Numbered from the stretch's first letter, positions 29,314 through 40,564 are shown. The stretch: DNA of 40,564 nucleotides from Polychytrium aggregatum (GCF_025602895.1 NW_026516443.1:1-40564); one strand, 5' to 3'. The notes: generated by a model not told the origin, from the sequence alone. Made by a program: numbers and translations.

Positions 29314-30001
29314 GTTGCGTCGAGAAACCCTGGATCTTGAATATAACATGCATGGCACACTCGGTCGTGGTCATTGATTTGTGCACCGCTTCATAGACGA
29401 TGCCGATATTTGGCTTAGGCTGGGTGTGTCTAGTTGGGTATGTCCAGTTGGGTATGTCCAGTTGGGTATGTCTCTGGCTGGGTGTCCCTCCACTCTGTCT
29501 GTCTCCCACACCATCACCATTATCCGATTTCTACTTCTGAGCACAAGGGGTGTATTGTAGCATGTGTTGGAGATATGTACAGCTAAAACTGGTGTAAGGG
29601 CGGGGGAATGGCCTCCGCGCGCGGTGAGAGATTAGAGGCAAAAGTGGGAGGAGGACACAGAAAGGATGGGTGTGCGCACGGTATAGCATAGCGAGCGTCA
29701 AAGAGCCCCCGTCGATCGAGACAGCGGCTTGTGGATAGACCGGGTTTCGACGCAAAAGGTTAAGTTAACGAAGTGAGTGAATGGGTTGGGAAATCGAAAA
29801 AAAACAAAACTGCGTTTGTGAGAGCCAGGAGGAGGGAAGCCAAGTTTCACTATGGCGGGACGTCGGAAAGGAGGACACACAATGGAGATGCATGCACGAA
29901 TATGCTTGCACGTATATATGCATGCATAGAGCAGGGACGGGAACGCGGTGCGCGCGCCATGGAAGCACATGCGATCGCAACCGCCATGATCAAGTAATCC
30001 A
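29314..30001. other. Convergent intergenic region
   Basis: 688 bp between the stop codons of the helical-repeat gene and the C2H2 gene. It contains the 14-bp tandem repeat at 29427-29473. Nothing else was recognised. Confidence 0.45.
29427..29473 (+). repeat. 14-bp tandem repeat, about 3.3 copies
   Basis: The unit TGTCCAGTTGGGTA is repeated head to tail at 29427-29440 (one C-to-T change), 29441-29454 and 29455-29468, followed by a partial unit. It lies just after the helical-repeat gene, probably in its 3' untranslated region. Confidence 0.85.
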
Positions 30002-31273
30002 TCACACAAGCAAGTCCGCGATGCGGTTCCGGAATCGCTTGGGCGCGGGCTCGTTCCAATCTTCGTGGGACAGCAGAGCCTCGGTTGGGGTCGGTGGGTC
30101 TGCTTCGAGCATTGAGGTTGAGTGGCGCTTGACGGGGGGCGAAGGCATCGAGGTTGGCGACGGAGGCGCCGAGGGGTAGGCCTGGATCGGGGACGAGGAC
30201 CGGGAGGGCGGGAGCGGCAGAGAACATTCGGGAGGATCGGATACAGCCCGGAGAGGGGCGAACGGTGCTGATGCTGATGCTGGTGCTGATGTGGGCGATG
30301 CCGAGAAGGGTCGGGCCGAGAGATCGAGGTTGGCCAGAGCCACTTCCAGCTCGATGTTGGAGCGGAAGTACTCGGACGGGATGTGGACGACGTTGCAGCG
30401 CGAGCAGAGGGATCTGAGTTGGTGAGCGTCAAAGATGTGCTGGTCGAGAGCCATCAGATCCTGCTTGACCTGGTCCAATTGCAGTTGCAGCTGCTGGGGG
30501 TGATGGGTGGATCGGAGGGTCAGCTGGGTGTGATGGGCGGCCGGCAGAGTATCGAGGTACAGCGACGATGAGACCCGGATCAGGTCGGCGCAGTTTGGGA
30601 CCGGACAGCGGAAGTAGCACTGGCGGCGCTGCGAATCGACCAGGATATCGGGGAGGGTGGAGGTGGCCGACTGGCGTGGCAAAGTCAGCGAGTGCTTGAG
30701 CGAACGAGCGACGAGCGGACAGATGCCGGCAGAGTGCGAATGCGAGAGCGAGTGCGAGCCGGCGGCGGCGGAGCCTTGCGAAGGAAGCGCACACATGGAC
30801 GAGGGCGAGATGGGGCTTGAGGCAGATGTCGAGAACGGAAGACAGTAGTGGCTTGACTGGGGTGAGGAGACGGGCGAAGTAACCTGATCGGCCGACGAGG
30901 ACAGTGCGACCTCGGGCGAGTGGGATGGGGTTCGTGGGAGTGCAGGCCGCAGGCTGCGCTGGGACGCCGGCGAGGATTTGGAAGGGGCAGGGGCAGGAAG
31001 CTTGCGGATGTGTGCCGAGACCAGGGCCGACTGCGACGCCGGCGACGAGTCCGAAGACAGGGCTTTGGACGAGTCGAGATGGGTCTTGACATGGCGCTGG
31101 ACGGCGTCGAGACGGGAGAAGGAACGCGAGCAGATGTGGCAAAGGAAGGGCTTGGCGCCCGAGTGGGTGAGGAGATGCCGGGAGAGGTGTTCGGAGCGAC
31201 GGAAGGACAGATGGCAAGTGGGACAGGGGTACTTTTTCCTGTCGAGGGCAGGAGCCGAGGCGAGCGAGCTCAT
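30002..31273 (-). CDS. C2H2 zinc-finger regulator (two fingers)
   Basis: 423 residues from ATG 31273 ([15 protein letters not shown]), one exon. Two adjacent classical fingers of the CX2CX12HX3H type lie near the N-terminus: residues 15-37 (helix RRSEHLSRH) and 43-65 (helix SRLDAVQRH), joined by a five-residue SGAKP linker. Recognition helices with R-S-E-H occur in fungal Mig1/Msn2/Adr1-type factors that read G-rich or stress-element sites, so a DNA-binding regulator is likely; the target is unknown. The remainder is Ser/Pro-rich and disordered, with a Q/L-rich helix ([20 protein letters not shown]) and a basic end (PAPKRFRNR). The frame is open upstream of the chosen Met, but that part is low-complexity Pro/Thr-rich and probably leader. 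Confidence 0.75.
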   Translation of the reverse strand: MSSLASAPALDRKKYPCPTCHLSFRRSEHLSRHLLTHSGAKPFLCHICSRSFSRLDAVQRHVKTHLDSSKALSSDSSPASQSALVSAHIRKLPAPAPSKSSPASQRSLRPALPRTPSHSPEVALSSSADQVTSPVSSPQSSHYCLPFSTSASSPISPSSMCALPSQGSAAAGSHSLSHSHSAGICPLVARSLKHSLTLPRQSATSTLPDILVDSQRRQCYFRCPVPNCADLIRVSSSLYLDTLPAAHHTQLTLRSTHHPQQLQLQLDQVKQDLMALDQHIFDAHQLRSLCSRCNVVHIPSEYFRSNIELEVALANLDLSARPFSASPTSAPASASAPFAPLRAVSDPPECSLPLPPSRSSSPIQAYPSAPPSPTSMPSPPVKRHSTSMLEADPPTPTEALLSHEDWNEPAPKRFRNRIADLLV

Positions 31274-32008
31274 GTTGGAGAGGGTGTGCGTGGGACGAGG
31301 GGGGGGGTTGGTAGTGGGGTTGATTCGCAGGACAAGCGTGCGAACGGCAGGACAAACGAGAGAGCAGCGGGAGTTGCGAGAGGGAGGTGCAGGACCTTTT
31401 AAAAGCCAAGGATCGACGGCGGGGTTGGCAGCAAGAGCGATTGCGAGCAGCACAAGTAACCGATGATGCGGCGTGGCCGATGGTGTGGGGTGGGGTGGGA
31501 GCGTGGCCGGGAAGTGGGCGAGCGAGGGAGGGAGGGCGCGAAAGGGTGGTGGTGGATCCGGGCGAATGACGGCAATTGCCGAGACAATTGCGGTATGGGA
31601 TGGGGAAGTGCCGTGAAGAGCGGCGGACACAGCGTCGGTGTGGGCCGAAGGGAAAGATCAGAGGGCGGGGGGGGGGAGAGGCGAAGGAATCGGATGGGAT
31701 TGAATTGCGAGTCGAATTGCGTCGGAGCGATAGTGGAGTCGAATTACGTCGATGCGATGATGGAGTGTAATCCGATGGTTGTTGCAGCGGGATATGCGAT
31801 AATTGCTGCAGACCGAGAGTGATGCCCTGCGGGGATGTGCGAATGCGGCGGGAACGAACAGAGTGAAGAGTGAGCAGAAGAGAGCGCTGAAAAGCAAACA
31901 GCGCCGATGCCGCCCGAGCAGCAGACAGAGACGTTCGCGCATGGGCATGGAGGGCGAGCGCTGATTGCTGGACGATTGCACCATCGCGGCCGAATGGCGA
32001 GCCGATCT

Positions 32009-32063
32009 GGGCCAGCGGCGGGCCAGCGGCGGGCCAGAGGCGGGCCAGTGGTGGGCCGATGGC
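32009..32063 (+). repeat. 11-bp tandem repeat, five copies
   Basis: Five consecutive units of GGGCCAGCGGC, the first two identical and the last three with one to three changes, in the intergenic region upstream of both the C2H2 gene and ERG1. Confidence 0.85.
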
Positions 32064-32251
32064 ATCATCGCCGTCCAATCAGCACACGCGTCCTTGTGAG
32101 GGACCGCTGTGTGCTGTTGTGGGCTGCTGAGGGCTGTGGTGGGGAGACGACGGGTGGGGCCGCTCGGTCGGCTGGCGACGGATCGGACGAGGCCGGTGGA
32201 CTTGCTGAGGGTCTGCTACCTGCGCTATGGACATGAGCATGAACAGCATGA

Positions 32252-32334
32252 ACATCTGCATCTGCATCTTCACCAGCATCTGCATCTGCATCAGCATCAG
32301 CGTCGGCATCAGCATCTGCATCTGCATCAGCATT
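32252..32334 (+). repeat. GCATCT/GCATCA hexamer microsatellite
   Basis: About thirteen tandem six-base units, mostly GCATCT or GCATCA. On the minus strand it reads as an Asp-Ala dipeptide run, which is a by-product of the repeat and not evidence for a gene. Confidence 0.85.
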
Positions 32335-32589
32335 GGCGCCGGCATCGCCCTTCTCGCTCTCGCGATTTGAAATCGACACGTGTCGCACACCCCCACACTG
32401 CCGCGCCCTTGGTTGGCTGCCCTCCCCTTGTCCGCCCATCACGCCCCGCCGGGCCCCTGCCCCGCCGCAACACACCCCCACAAGTCCGGCGACACACCCC
32501 CACCGTCATGGCGACACACCCCCACACCTGCCCACCCGATTGCGCGCCGCCCTTTGTCGTGGGGGGTTGCGCGAGCGGCAGCCAATCGC

Positions 32590-32703
32590 TGCGGGTCTGG
32601 GTGGATCGAGTGGATCGAGTGGATCGAGTGGGTGAATAGAGCTGGATCCACCCACACACCCAGCCACACTCGATCCACCCACTCGATCCACGCTGACCCG
32701 CAG
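32590..32703. repeat. Imperfect inverted repeat with internal GGATCGAGT repeats
   Basis: The left arm (TGCGGGTCTGGGTGGATCG, continuing as repeated GAGTGGATC) is matched by the right arm, which read backwards starts TGCGGGTCAGCGTGGATCG and continues GAGTGGGTGGATC. The arms are about 35 bp, separated by about 45 bp. Confidence 0.7.
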
Positions 32704-33379
32704 TTGTCTCGCTGGCCAATGGGAATTGCGCCCGATTTTGCCCTTTTTGGGCCGCCCCTCGTTTGACTCACTCGATTTCCCACCGTCTCCGATTCACTCT
32801 CACCCGCCGTCCATCGATTCACTCAATCTGCTTGCAGACAGACGACTTACAGCGCCGTCCGGCTGTACTGACAACATTTGCTTCCAACACCGCGCAAGTG
32901 AGTTCCCCACATCATACCCGACACATCCCATCGCCAACAACACCCATCCCGTCACCACCAACACCATCCCGTCACCACCAAACATCACCCCACCAACAAC
33001 ATCACCATCCCCGCAGAATGACACATGCAGATCCCCTCCTCCTCCGTCGGATTTTCCCATTTGTCGCGCCGCGATCGTGCTCGTGTCCCGCGGCGCCTGC
33101 CCGCCAATCGCCCGCACGCCGATCGAGTCATCCTGTGCCTCGCTTTTTCCTGTCCCTTCCGCTCCTCTGACTCGGTCTGCTCCGTTGCCCCTCGATCGCT
33201 GCCATATATTTCCGCGCTGTCTCGGCCTGTGTTGCTCGCCGCCATCGCGCTCAAACTCTCTGCCACCTAGCTTTTCAAGCCATCCCATCTCGTCGGACAC
33301 CCGGCCCGCCTCCTGCTGATCTCTGCAGAGCACTCCTTTCCCCTGCTACATCTCTCAAACTGCCAAGCTATTTCCCAAC

Positions 33380-35876
33380 ATGTCCCAGGATGTACTCGAT
33401 CGTCCCATCCGTTGCCGCAACACTCACTCCTTCGCCGCAACGCTCGCCCTCTCCACCAGCATCATCCACATCACACTTGCATCATCCACATCACACTTGC
33501 ATCCCCCCCGCTGACTCTCAACTCCTCTGCCTCTTCCACCCCCCCCCACAGATTGAATACGATATCATCGTCGTTGGTGCCGGTGTTGTTGGCTGCACCG
33601 CTGCTGCGGCTCTCGGCCGTGACGGACGCAAGGTTCTCCTGATCGGTAAGCGCCCGTCTTGCATCGGATCCCACTTTTGGCGGCTCGCCTATCCTTCCCA
33701 TCTCCTTCCCTGGCCGTCGGCTCTGCCATCGACCTCACTGTACGCTCAACGCTCAACATTCGGTTCTAACCTTTGTCCATGCACCAATTCTAAACCTTGT
33801 CTCCCCACACACACTTTCGCCTCTCTCTCCGTTTTATTTCGCAGAGCGGGACTGGAGCGAGCCCGATCGCATCGTCGGCGAGCTTCTCCAGCCTGGTGGT
33901 GTCAAAGCCCTGAAGGAGCTTGGTCTCGACTGGACCCTCGATGGCATCGACGGCATTATCCACGATGGCTATGTCGTCTATCAGAACCCCGAGGACCACG
34001 TTTGCTCAAATACCCGACCGACCCGCGGCGTCAGCCAAGGCATGCTTTCCACCACGGCAAGTTCATCATGAACCTGCGCAAGGCTGCCCGCCAAGCCCCC
34101 AAGTAAGTCATCCCATCCTGCCGAATCATGTTCGCGGCCATCCCTGGCGACGGAATCCCGCTTTCATCCTGTGGATTGCTGTCCCATAGGCGTGTACACC
34201 CGCAGCGGGCTTGCCCATCCCCTGTCGCTCGTTTCTGACTTTGGTCGCTGCATTGCCCGCCACGCTTCGCACCAGCGTCACCACCCTCGAAGCCACTGTC
34301 ACCGCCCTCGCCACGGATGAAACTGACAAGGTTGTCGGCGTGAGCGTCTCGACCAAGACCGAGCCTGGCGCCGAGCCTGTTCTGTCGACGGTACGGTATC
34401 CCAAGAGCACGCAAATCCAAACACTATTCTTTGCATTTGGCCCTGCTGGCATTTCTTGGCGCGTACGCCTCGGTCGCTTGGCATCCATTTCGACCCACTT
34501 ATATTATATGCTCTTGCCATCGGTTGTCCATCGATCCACAACGCAATTGCAAATCGACCCATCAACAACGACGATATCCCTGCGCCGTGCATCTGGACTA
34601 AACCATGTCCACCGTTCATCCACTGCCACATGATGCGCACCCTTCCGTCTGCCCAGATCTATGCGCCCCTTACCCTGGTCGTCGATGGCTGCTTCTCCAA
34701 GTTCCGCAAGGACCTCTCCCCGAACAAGGTCACCATCTCGTCTCACTTTGTCGGCATGGTCCTCAAGAACTGCAATCTGCCATACAAGCACCACGGACAT
34801 GTCATCTTGTGCAAGCCTTCTCCAGTCCTGCTCTATCAGATCGGCACCGACGACACCCGAATCCTCATGGATGTCCCCGGCAAGATGCCCACTGGCGGTG
34901 AGCTCAAGGTAGGCTGACGTGGATGCATGTCCGAGCTCCGGCCGACCCGAATCCTGGGCCGATGCCGCCCGTGTCGCCAACGCTGATCCCATCCGCCCCC
35001 ATCCATCTTCACCCCATCCATCTTCACCCCATCCCCACGCTTCAAACGGCGACATCGAATCAGACTTATCTCAAAGATACGATCGGCCCCCAGCTGCCAA
35101 AGTCTGTGCAGCCATCTTTCTACGAGGCAATCGAGAGCGAGCGTCTGCGCTCCATGCCGAACCAGTGGCTGCCCTCGGCCATGAACAAGCAAGAGGGCGT
35201 CATTCTGCTTGGCGATGCCAACAACATGCGCCACCCTCTCACCGGCGGCGGCATGACTGTTGCCTTCTGGGATGTCGTCCATCTGCGCGACCACCTCCAC
35301 CCCAAGATCATCCCGACCTTCCAGAACTCGAATACCCTGGTGCGATCGCAAATGGTCAAGCTGCATCGCAAGCGTAAGGAGCTGTCCTCGGTCATCAACG
35401 TCCTGGCGCAGGCTCTCTACAGCTTGTTCTCGGCCAACGACCAGCCGCTCATGATGGAGCTTCAGAAGGGCTGCTTTGGCTACTTTCAGCTTGGCGGACG
35501 ATGCGCCAGCACTCCAGTCGGGCTCTTGGCTGGGTAAGTCGTCGGGTCTCATTTGCACGGATGTACTGGGCGTCGATGCACAGGAATCGTCCCACTGGGT
35601 TGAAATCCGCTGGCTGGTGGGCAGTGTCCTGATCGACACTTCCATTTCGAGCTTAACCTGACAGTCCACCGCTCACACCCCATCCCCAACAGCCTGCGGC
35701 CCGAGCCCCTCACGCTCTTCAACCACTTTTTCCTGGTCGCGCTGTATGCCTCCTACACCATGACCACCTCGGGTCCGATTTACATGGTGCCCTACAACAT
35801 TGTCAAGTCCATCTTGGTGCTGTGGACTGCCTGCGTTGTGATCCTCCCAGTCATCTGGACCGAAATCAGGGCCTGA
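33380..35876 (+). CDS. ERG1: Squalene epoxidase, with one apparent 1-nt frameshift
   Basis: FAD-dependent, ER-bound enzyme that epoxidises squalene for ergosterol synthesis; the target of terbinafine. Exons: 33380-33391, 33552-33645 (dinucleotide site IIVVGAGVVGCTAAAALG), 33845-34102 (ERDWSEPDRIVGELLQPGGV), 34276-34390 (NVTTLEATVTAL), 34657-34908 (LTLVVDGCFSKFRKDL), 35064-35533 (GVILLGDANNMRHPLTGGGMTV, FAD/substrate site) and 35693-35876 (C-terminal membrane segment). In the third exon the frame changes between YQNPEDHV and the following LLKYPTDP ... FHHGKF, near 34001-34004; one extra T in the run TTT would restore it. The exon sum is 1385 nt, one short of a multiple of three, confirming a single missing base. 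With it the protein would be 461 residues. An assembly error in a homopolymer seems likelier than loss of the gene. Confidence 0.85.
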
Positions 35877-37821
35877 TCTTCCCGGTCTCCCAGTCTCCGA
35901 GTCTGAGTGTCCGAGTCTGAGTGTCTGGGCCATCGGGTCTCGGGCACTGGACCCAAGGAAGCCGCCAACCAGCGAGCCCTGTCATCGCGACTGATCTCGC
36001 AAGGTCTTCTCCCAGTTTGCGGAGAATGGCTAGTTGGCAGGGACTCGGTCCAACAACCTGCATCCACTTGATCAACCAACGTCATCTCCTGATCAAACCT
36101 CCCTGCCTGTGCAAGCCCATTTTTTCATACATTCTTTGTTTTTTCCTCTTTCTTTATTCTACTGGAATCGCCGATCCAAGTCTTCCCACAAACTGAATAC
36201 ATATCACATCATTGTATATTTTTTTCCTCAGCAACGCGAGAGGCTCTGGGGGAGAGGCACAATCAAGGACGATCCGCGGCAATTCTCATGTCTATTGGAC
36301 CCATCCAATCGACCTGGGCCTGGACAAAGTTCAGTCGCACTGCCCAAGGCAACGCCTGTGTCTCCGCAGCCATGCCGCTCAATTTTGCCTGGCGGCCTCC
36401 TGGCGCCTGGTCCTCCAGCACACCACTCGGCCACGGCGTCCGTCTCATGATCCTCGGCCTGCATCCCGATGCGCAATCGTGAGAAACCCGCCGGTCATGG
36501 CGCATCAACCAGAGCGCGCAGCCCTGCTGTGTGGCCTGCTGCGCACTGTGTCGGTATCTGGTGACACTGCGTCGTGTGTGTGTGCGTGGCTCACGTGTCC
36601 GCGATGCGTTGTCTGTGTGCGCCGCCGCCAGCACAGCCGAGACTCCGACCGCTATCTGCGACGCGCGGCGCAAAAACAGTGAGGGTCTGTGGGGCGGGTG
36701 GCGCCGCCGGCTGGCCACAACATCATCTGGCTGGGGCCCCAAGGCGGTCACATGCGTGGTGCTGGACGCGGCCCCTTGCCAGGGCAGACACAGAGACAGC
36801 TGTGCAACAGCAGCCCGGGCACAGCAGCCGACAGACACACTGCGCCGGGCGACACCGGTGACACAGCCCTGCACAAGGCCGTCTCCGCCACATGTCCCGC
36901 GGCGGTCTCGCTGTCCTCCGAGGCGCTCTCGTCCCCCTCTCGCCCCCCTTTCGCCGCGCTCTCGCCGCGCTCTCGCCGCGCTCTCGCCGTGAGACCATTC
37001 GTCCTATTTATCGGCCCTGCCGTCCCGATTCTTTCCTCACGATCCCACTCGGAAACCCCGAACGCTCCTCTCCCGCAGCGCCCCTCCCGAAAGCCCTCCA
37101 ACTCCCTTATCGAACCCAACCGCAGTATCGACTTGCTGACTCTTTCTGTACGTTGCTTATCGCCGCATGCTCTCTCCGACTCTCTCCGCCGATCCTGGCG
37201 AGTCCCCGTTGCATGGTCCGCCTCGGAGGCCGCGATTGTTTCCCGGCCCAGCACCACGGATGCTCGCCCGGCATCTGTTGATCTTTGGCGGGCGCATCTG
37301 GGTTGCCCTTCCGCGGCCCGTCTTGCCCGGTTGTTTGTTTTCCTCGCGCGAGCCCCGTTTCCATCCCGAGCCCCGGCGCTATGGGTTTGGGCTTGCGCTC
37401 CCTCGCATTGTCTCGTCTCGGCCTGTCTCGGCTGTGGTCGGTTGGGTTGTATCCTGGGTCGGCCTGGACCTGTCCGGACCTTCTTCCCATCGCCCGCCGC
37501 CTCTGGGTGTATCCAACGGCGCTGCCTTCGGGTCGCTGTCTCTGCCCATATCCTTCGCTGTGCTCGCTCCCAATCACATCCGCCTGCGTTCGCTTGGTGC
37601 GCCTCCACCATCGACCTCCATCGCCCCATAACCTGCCACCGCTGGCTCTGGTCTCACACTCCCTTTCAGCGTCTCCTGATACCCTTGCTCGTCGCCTCCG
37701 TGCACACCGTATATACTCACCTCGCAACCCGATTCCTCCGACTTATCCTCGTGCTCTCCGGTCATATCTGGACTATCCCCCCCACACACACACAGGACAG
37801 AAGAATCGCCAGTAGAACGAA
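35877..37821. other. Intergenic region ERG1 to carnitine acetyltransferase
   Basis: 1.9 kb, GC-rich in its right half, with no domain in any frame; the long open frames are Arg/Pro/Ser-rich artefacts of composition. It includes an 11-bp tandem repeat near 36951 and should hold the carnitine acetyltransferase promoter. Confidence 0.5.
36951..36990 (+). repeat. 11-bp tandem repeat, about 3.5 copies
   Basis: Three identical units of TCGCCGCGCTC (36951-36983) and part of a fourth. Confidence 0.8.
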
Positions 37822-40564
37822 ATGAGTGAACCTCGAACCTTTCGTTTCCAGTCCCAGCTTCCCAAGCTCCCTGTCCCCGAATTGGACGAGACTTGCGACC
37901 GTTACCTCACCACGGTCAAGCCCTTTTTGAGCGAGCAGGATTTTGAAAGAACCAAGCTCGCCGTCGAAGAATTCAAGAAGGGCGGTGTCGGCCAAGAGCT
38001 CCAGAAGCGCCTGGTCGAAAGAGCTCAAAAGTCCGAGACTAGGTAAAGACCCGGCTGTCGCTGCTGCCATGGGTCCTTCCCTTCAACGGACGAAAACGGG
38101 GCCCTTTGTGTCGTCATGATGGGTTCGGGTTTCGGGTTTCGGGTTTCGGGTTTCGGGTTTCGGGTTTGGCGGTGCAGCCAGGCCAATCGAGTTAGCCAGC
38201 TCCTCTGTGCAGCACATGGCACCGCCTGGGCGGCGAGTGCGTCGGTCTCTGTCGCCACATCGCACATGTCGCCATCGCATTCATTGATCAAGACCTAACT
38301 CTCGCGTCCCATCCACACCTCCTGCACGATTCCCACAGCTGGTTGATCGATTGGTGGAACGAGTGGGCCTACATGGGCTACCGCGACCCTGTCGTCATCA
38401 ACGTCAGCTACTTCTTCGGTACGTCCTCTGGATCTGTCGTGGCGTATTGCCGCACCTGCGCTCCTCATTCCTTGGAATTCATCCTGCTGACTCTCGTGTC
38501 CTCTCCCACGACCACCCGCAGTCTTTCGCGATGATAAGCGCAGAAAACAGCCCGCGGCCAGGGCGGCCTCGCTCGTGACCGGGGCGCTCCTGTTCAGAGA
38601 TTCGCTTCTCAAGTAAGTGAAGCCACAGTGTCCCTGCTTCACGACTGCCTGTGATGCCGTCAATGCGCCCGTTGCCTTTGCGGGCATATCGATCCACCTC
38701 CTGTCAGGCCGCGACGACACTTTCGGTGATTCCAGCGCTGACGCTCGCAACGGTACTCGTAACGGCGCCCGTTTGCCTCTCCGCTTCACAGGGAAGAGCT
38801 CGAGCCCGACATGGTCCGCACCACCCCGCTCTGCATGCAGCAGTACAAGTACATGTTCAACAACTGCCGCATTCCCCAGATCCCTTCGGACATTACTCGC
38901 AACAGCGATCCCAAGGAGAACCAGCACATTGTCGTCATGAGAAAGAACCAGTTCTACTCCCTCACCGTTATCGACAAGGACGGCAGCCAGCTCTCCACCG
39001 ATGAGATCGAGGAGTACGTTCCAATGACAACCTCTGCAGTCGCTGGTGCATGTCCACCCCGTGGGCTCGCGGCACCCCATCCCGCCCACAATTGCTTATC
39101 CAAATCTCGCCCACTTGTCGCTCCAGGCAGCTTCTCAAGATCTACGAGCAGGCCGACAAGATCGGCAAGGTCCCCGCCGTTGGCGCCCTCACCTCCGAGC
39201 ACCGCGATGTCTGGACCAACATTCGCGACGAAATGTTGAAGTCCCCCCTCAACGCCGCGTCGCTCGAGGCGATCGAGAGCGCCATCTTGGTCCTCTGCCT
39301 GGACGACACCAAGCCCGTGACCCATGACGAGGTATGTTGGTCTCTGGCTCTGCCGACTGTGTTGCTTCCGTTGATGGCGGACTCTGAGCTGGGCTGGGTC
39401 CAGGACTGCACGGGGAAGCTCGGATTGGCCGGCCTGTGGTATCCGGTTGCTGATTCCCAGTCTCTCACGCACACTCCCGACATTGCTCCTTATTCAGGCT
39501 AGCCGCGCTTGCTGGCACGGCGACGGTCGCAACCGCTTCTACGACAAGTCGCTCGAGTTCATTGTCTTTGACAACGGAAAGGCCGGCTTCCTCGGCGAGC
39601 ACTCCATGATGGACGCCACCCCCACCTCCCGCCTCTGCGACTTTATCCTCGAGGGCCTTGACAATGGCACCATCAACCACGGCACTCGCACCGGCGCCTC
39701 GATCGAGCCCGTGCGCCTCGAGTTTGAGTTGACGGACTCGCTGCTCCAGGCCATCGACACGGCCCAGACCAACTTTGCCGCCCTGATTGCCAAGGAGGAC
39801 CTGCGCGTGGTTGCTTTTGATGGATACGGAAAGAACCTCATCAAGAAGTTGCAAGTGTCCCCCGACGCATATACCCAGATGGCCATGCAGCTGGCTTACT
39901 ACCGCATGTACGGCCACTGTGTCCCCACCTACGAGTCCGGCATGACCAAAAAGTTCCTCTGCGGCCGAACCGAAACCTGCCGCTCCGTCACGATGGAGTC
40001 CGTCGACTGGGTCAAGGCCATGGATGACCCCGCTCTCTCGGTGAGTCCCCACGCATGATCGTTGCGATGGTGTTGCTTGCTATGGCTGCTTGCTATGGCT
40101 GCACGGCCAGCTGCGTCTGGACGGTGCCCCTCCGATGTCGATGCTGCAGCGAGCCGGCTGCCCCTCAGCGCCCGACCGTGTGAGCCAACCCGTCGAACAC
40201 CGAACACCAGCGCTAGTTACTGACGCACACTGCCTTGCATCGTGTTCACTCGTGCCGCTCATCCAGCCCAAGGAAAAGGGCGAGCTTGGCCGCAAGGCTG
40301 TCGGCGCCCAGTCCGCCTACATGGCCAAGTGTATCGACGGCCGTGGTGTCGATCGCCATCTCCTCGGTCTCAAGCTCTCGGTTCTCCCTGGCGAGCCTGT
40401 CCCCAGTCTCTTTGCCGACCCTGCTTACGCCTACTCGACCCACTGGTATCTCTCCACCTCGCAAATCACCTCCGAGTATTTTGAAGGCTATGGCTGGGGC
40501 CAGGTCGTCTCGGATGGCTACGGTATTGCGTACATGGTGCCCAACAACAAGCTCTACTTCAACA
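37822..40564 (+). CDS. CAT2: Carnitine O-acetyltransferase (3' end outside the window)
   Basis: Transfers acetyl groups between CoA and carnitine to move them between peroxisome, cytosol and mitochondrion. Exons 37822-38042, 38339-38418, 38522-38612, 38792-39013, 39127-39331, 39498-40040 and 40267 to the edge, all in phase. The start FRFQSQLPKLPVPELDETC is the typical beginning of the family. Then come WLIDWWNEWAYMGYRDPVVINVSYFF, TTPLCMQQYKYMFNNCRIP, SEHRDVW and ACWHGDGRNRFYDKSLEF. The catalytic His is His308 in GEHSMMD. The substrate-site STSQI and GWGQVVSDGYGIAYMV lie in the last visible exon. About 553 residues are present; the C-terminus, where a peroxisomal signal would sit, is cut off. 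There is no mitochondrial presequence at this start, which suggests a peroxisomal or cytosolic form. CAT2 rather than YAT1/YAT2 is a guess. Confidence 0.9.
38124..38167 (+). repeat. (TTTCGGG)n heptamer in intron 1 of the acetyltransferase gene
   Basis: Five perfect TTTCGGG units (38130-38164) flanked by partial ones. The unit resembles the plant-type telomere repeat TTTAGGG with one change. It lies wholly inside the 296-bp first intron. Confidence 0.85.

Larger units (their letters stand above)
31274..33379. other. Divergent intergenic region C2H2 gene/ERG1
   Basis: 2.1 kb without a gene I can support. It holds an 11-bp tandem repeat (32009-32063), a hexamer microsatellite (32252-32334) and an inverted repeat (32590-32703). 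The long open frames across it are low-complexity products of GC-rich DNA. TTTTAAAAG at 31396 could be a core element for the C2H2 gene. Confidence 0.5.

Noticed and set aside
30429..32078. 549-codon minus-strand frame overlapping the C2H2 gene
   Set aside because: Composition (Pro/Arg/Ser/His) is that of a shifted frame of GC-rich coding DNA; the zinc fingers lie in the other frame.
32065..32481. Minus-strand frame with a long Asp-Ala run
   Set aside because: The run is a direct translation of the hexamer microsatellite; nothing around it is protein-like.
36689..37825. 378-codon plus-strand frame before the acetyltransferase
   Set aside because: Arg/Pro/Ser-rich throughout with no domain; it overlaps the acetyltransferase start in another frame and looks like open GC-rich promoter DNA.
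1..40564. CRISPR arrays, tRNA or rRNA genes, operon-type clusters
   Set aside because: No regularly spaced repeat arrays, and no tRNA or rRNA gene stood out by eye (no search could be run); gene functions are unrelated and strands alternate.

Overview
The window is nuclear DNA from a fungus. The genes are split by short GT...AG introns, they include ergosterol (squalene epoxidase) and Hem4-type haem genes, intergenic DNA is GC-rich, and the mobile elements are chromodomain Ty3/gypsy, Tc1/mariner and Fanzor types. An early-diverging lineage (a chytrid) fits best: the Fanzor element, a Spindly-like dynein adaptor with a prenylation motif and a bacterial/plant-class LeuA are not what one expects in yeasts or moulds. 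This placement is inference; I could not run a search.

Layout. 1-3.6 kb is a graveyard of LTR retrotransposons: a gag/protease remnant on the minus strand, two copies of a 265-bp LTR-like repeat (one split by a solo LTR with a perfect 5-bp target duplication), and the integrase/chromodomain tail plus 3' LTR of a second element on the plus strand. 4.2-6.7 kb (minus) is a Spindly-like dynein/dynactin adaptor. 7.13-11.31 kb is a composite transposon: a Tc1/mariner DD34E transposase with one late in-frame stop, followed by an intact Fanzor RNA-guided nuclease (the eukaryotic relative of TnpB). The element is bounded by inverted termini and TA dinucleotides. 11.5-20.8 kb holds uroporphyrinogen-III synthase (minus) head to head with the pre-rRNA 5'-kinase GRC3/NOL9 (plus), which converges on DNAJC11 (minus). 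21.2-26.5 kb holds 2-isopropylmalate synthase (plus) converging on an Mch1/nodulin-like MFS transporter (minus). 26.9-31.3 kb holds an unrecognised helical-repeat protein (plus) converging on a two-finger C2H2 regulator (minus). 33.4-40.56 kb holds squalene epoxidase ERG1 and a carnitine O-acetyltransferase that runs off the right edge (both plus).

The housekeeping genes belong to unrelated pathways (haem, rRNA processing, mitochondrial membrane organisation, leucine, sterol, acyl-carnitine), so this is ordinary fungal gene order with several divergent shared promoters, not a cluster. The feature most worth attention is the Fanzor transposon. Its nuclease is open from start to stop with all active-site residues, while its transposase carries a nonsense codon, and about 330 bp of non-coding element lies 3' of the nuclease where a guide RNA would be expected. 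The second is the Spindly-like gene, recognised only after joining a 64-nt first exon to the long second exon. Exon boundaries were worked out by hand from splice signals, reading phase and family similarity; where this failed (the middle of GRC3, one junction in DNAJC11) it is stated.
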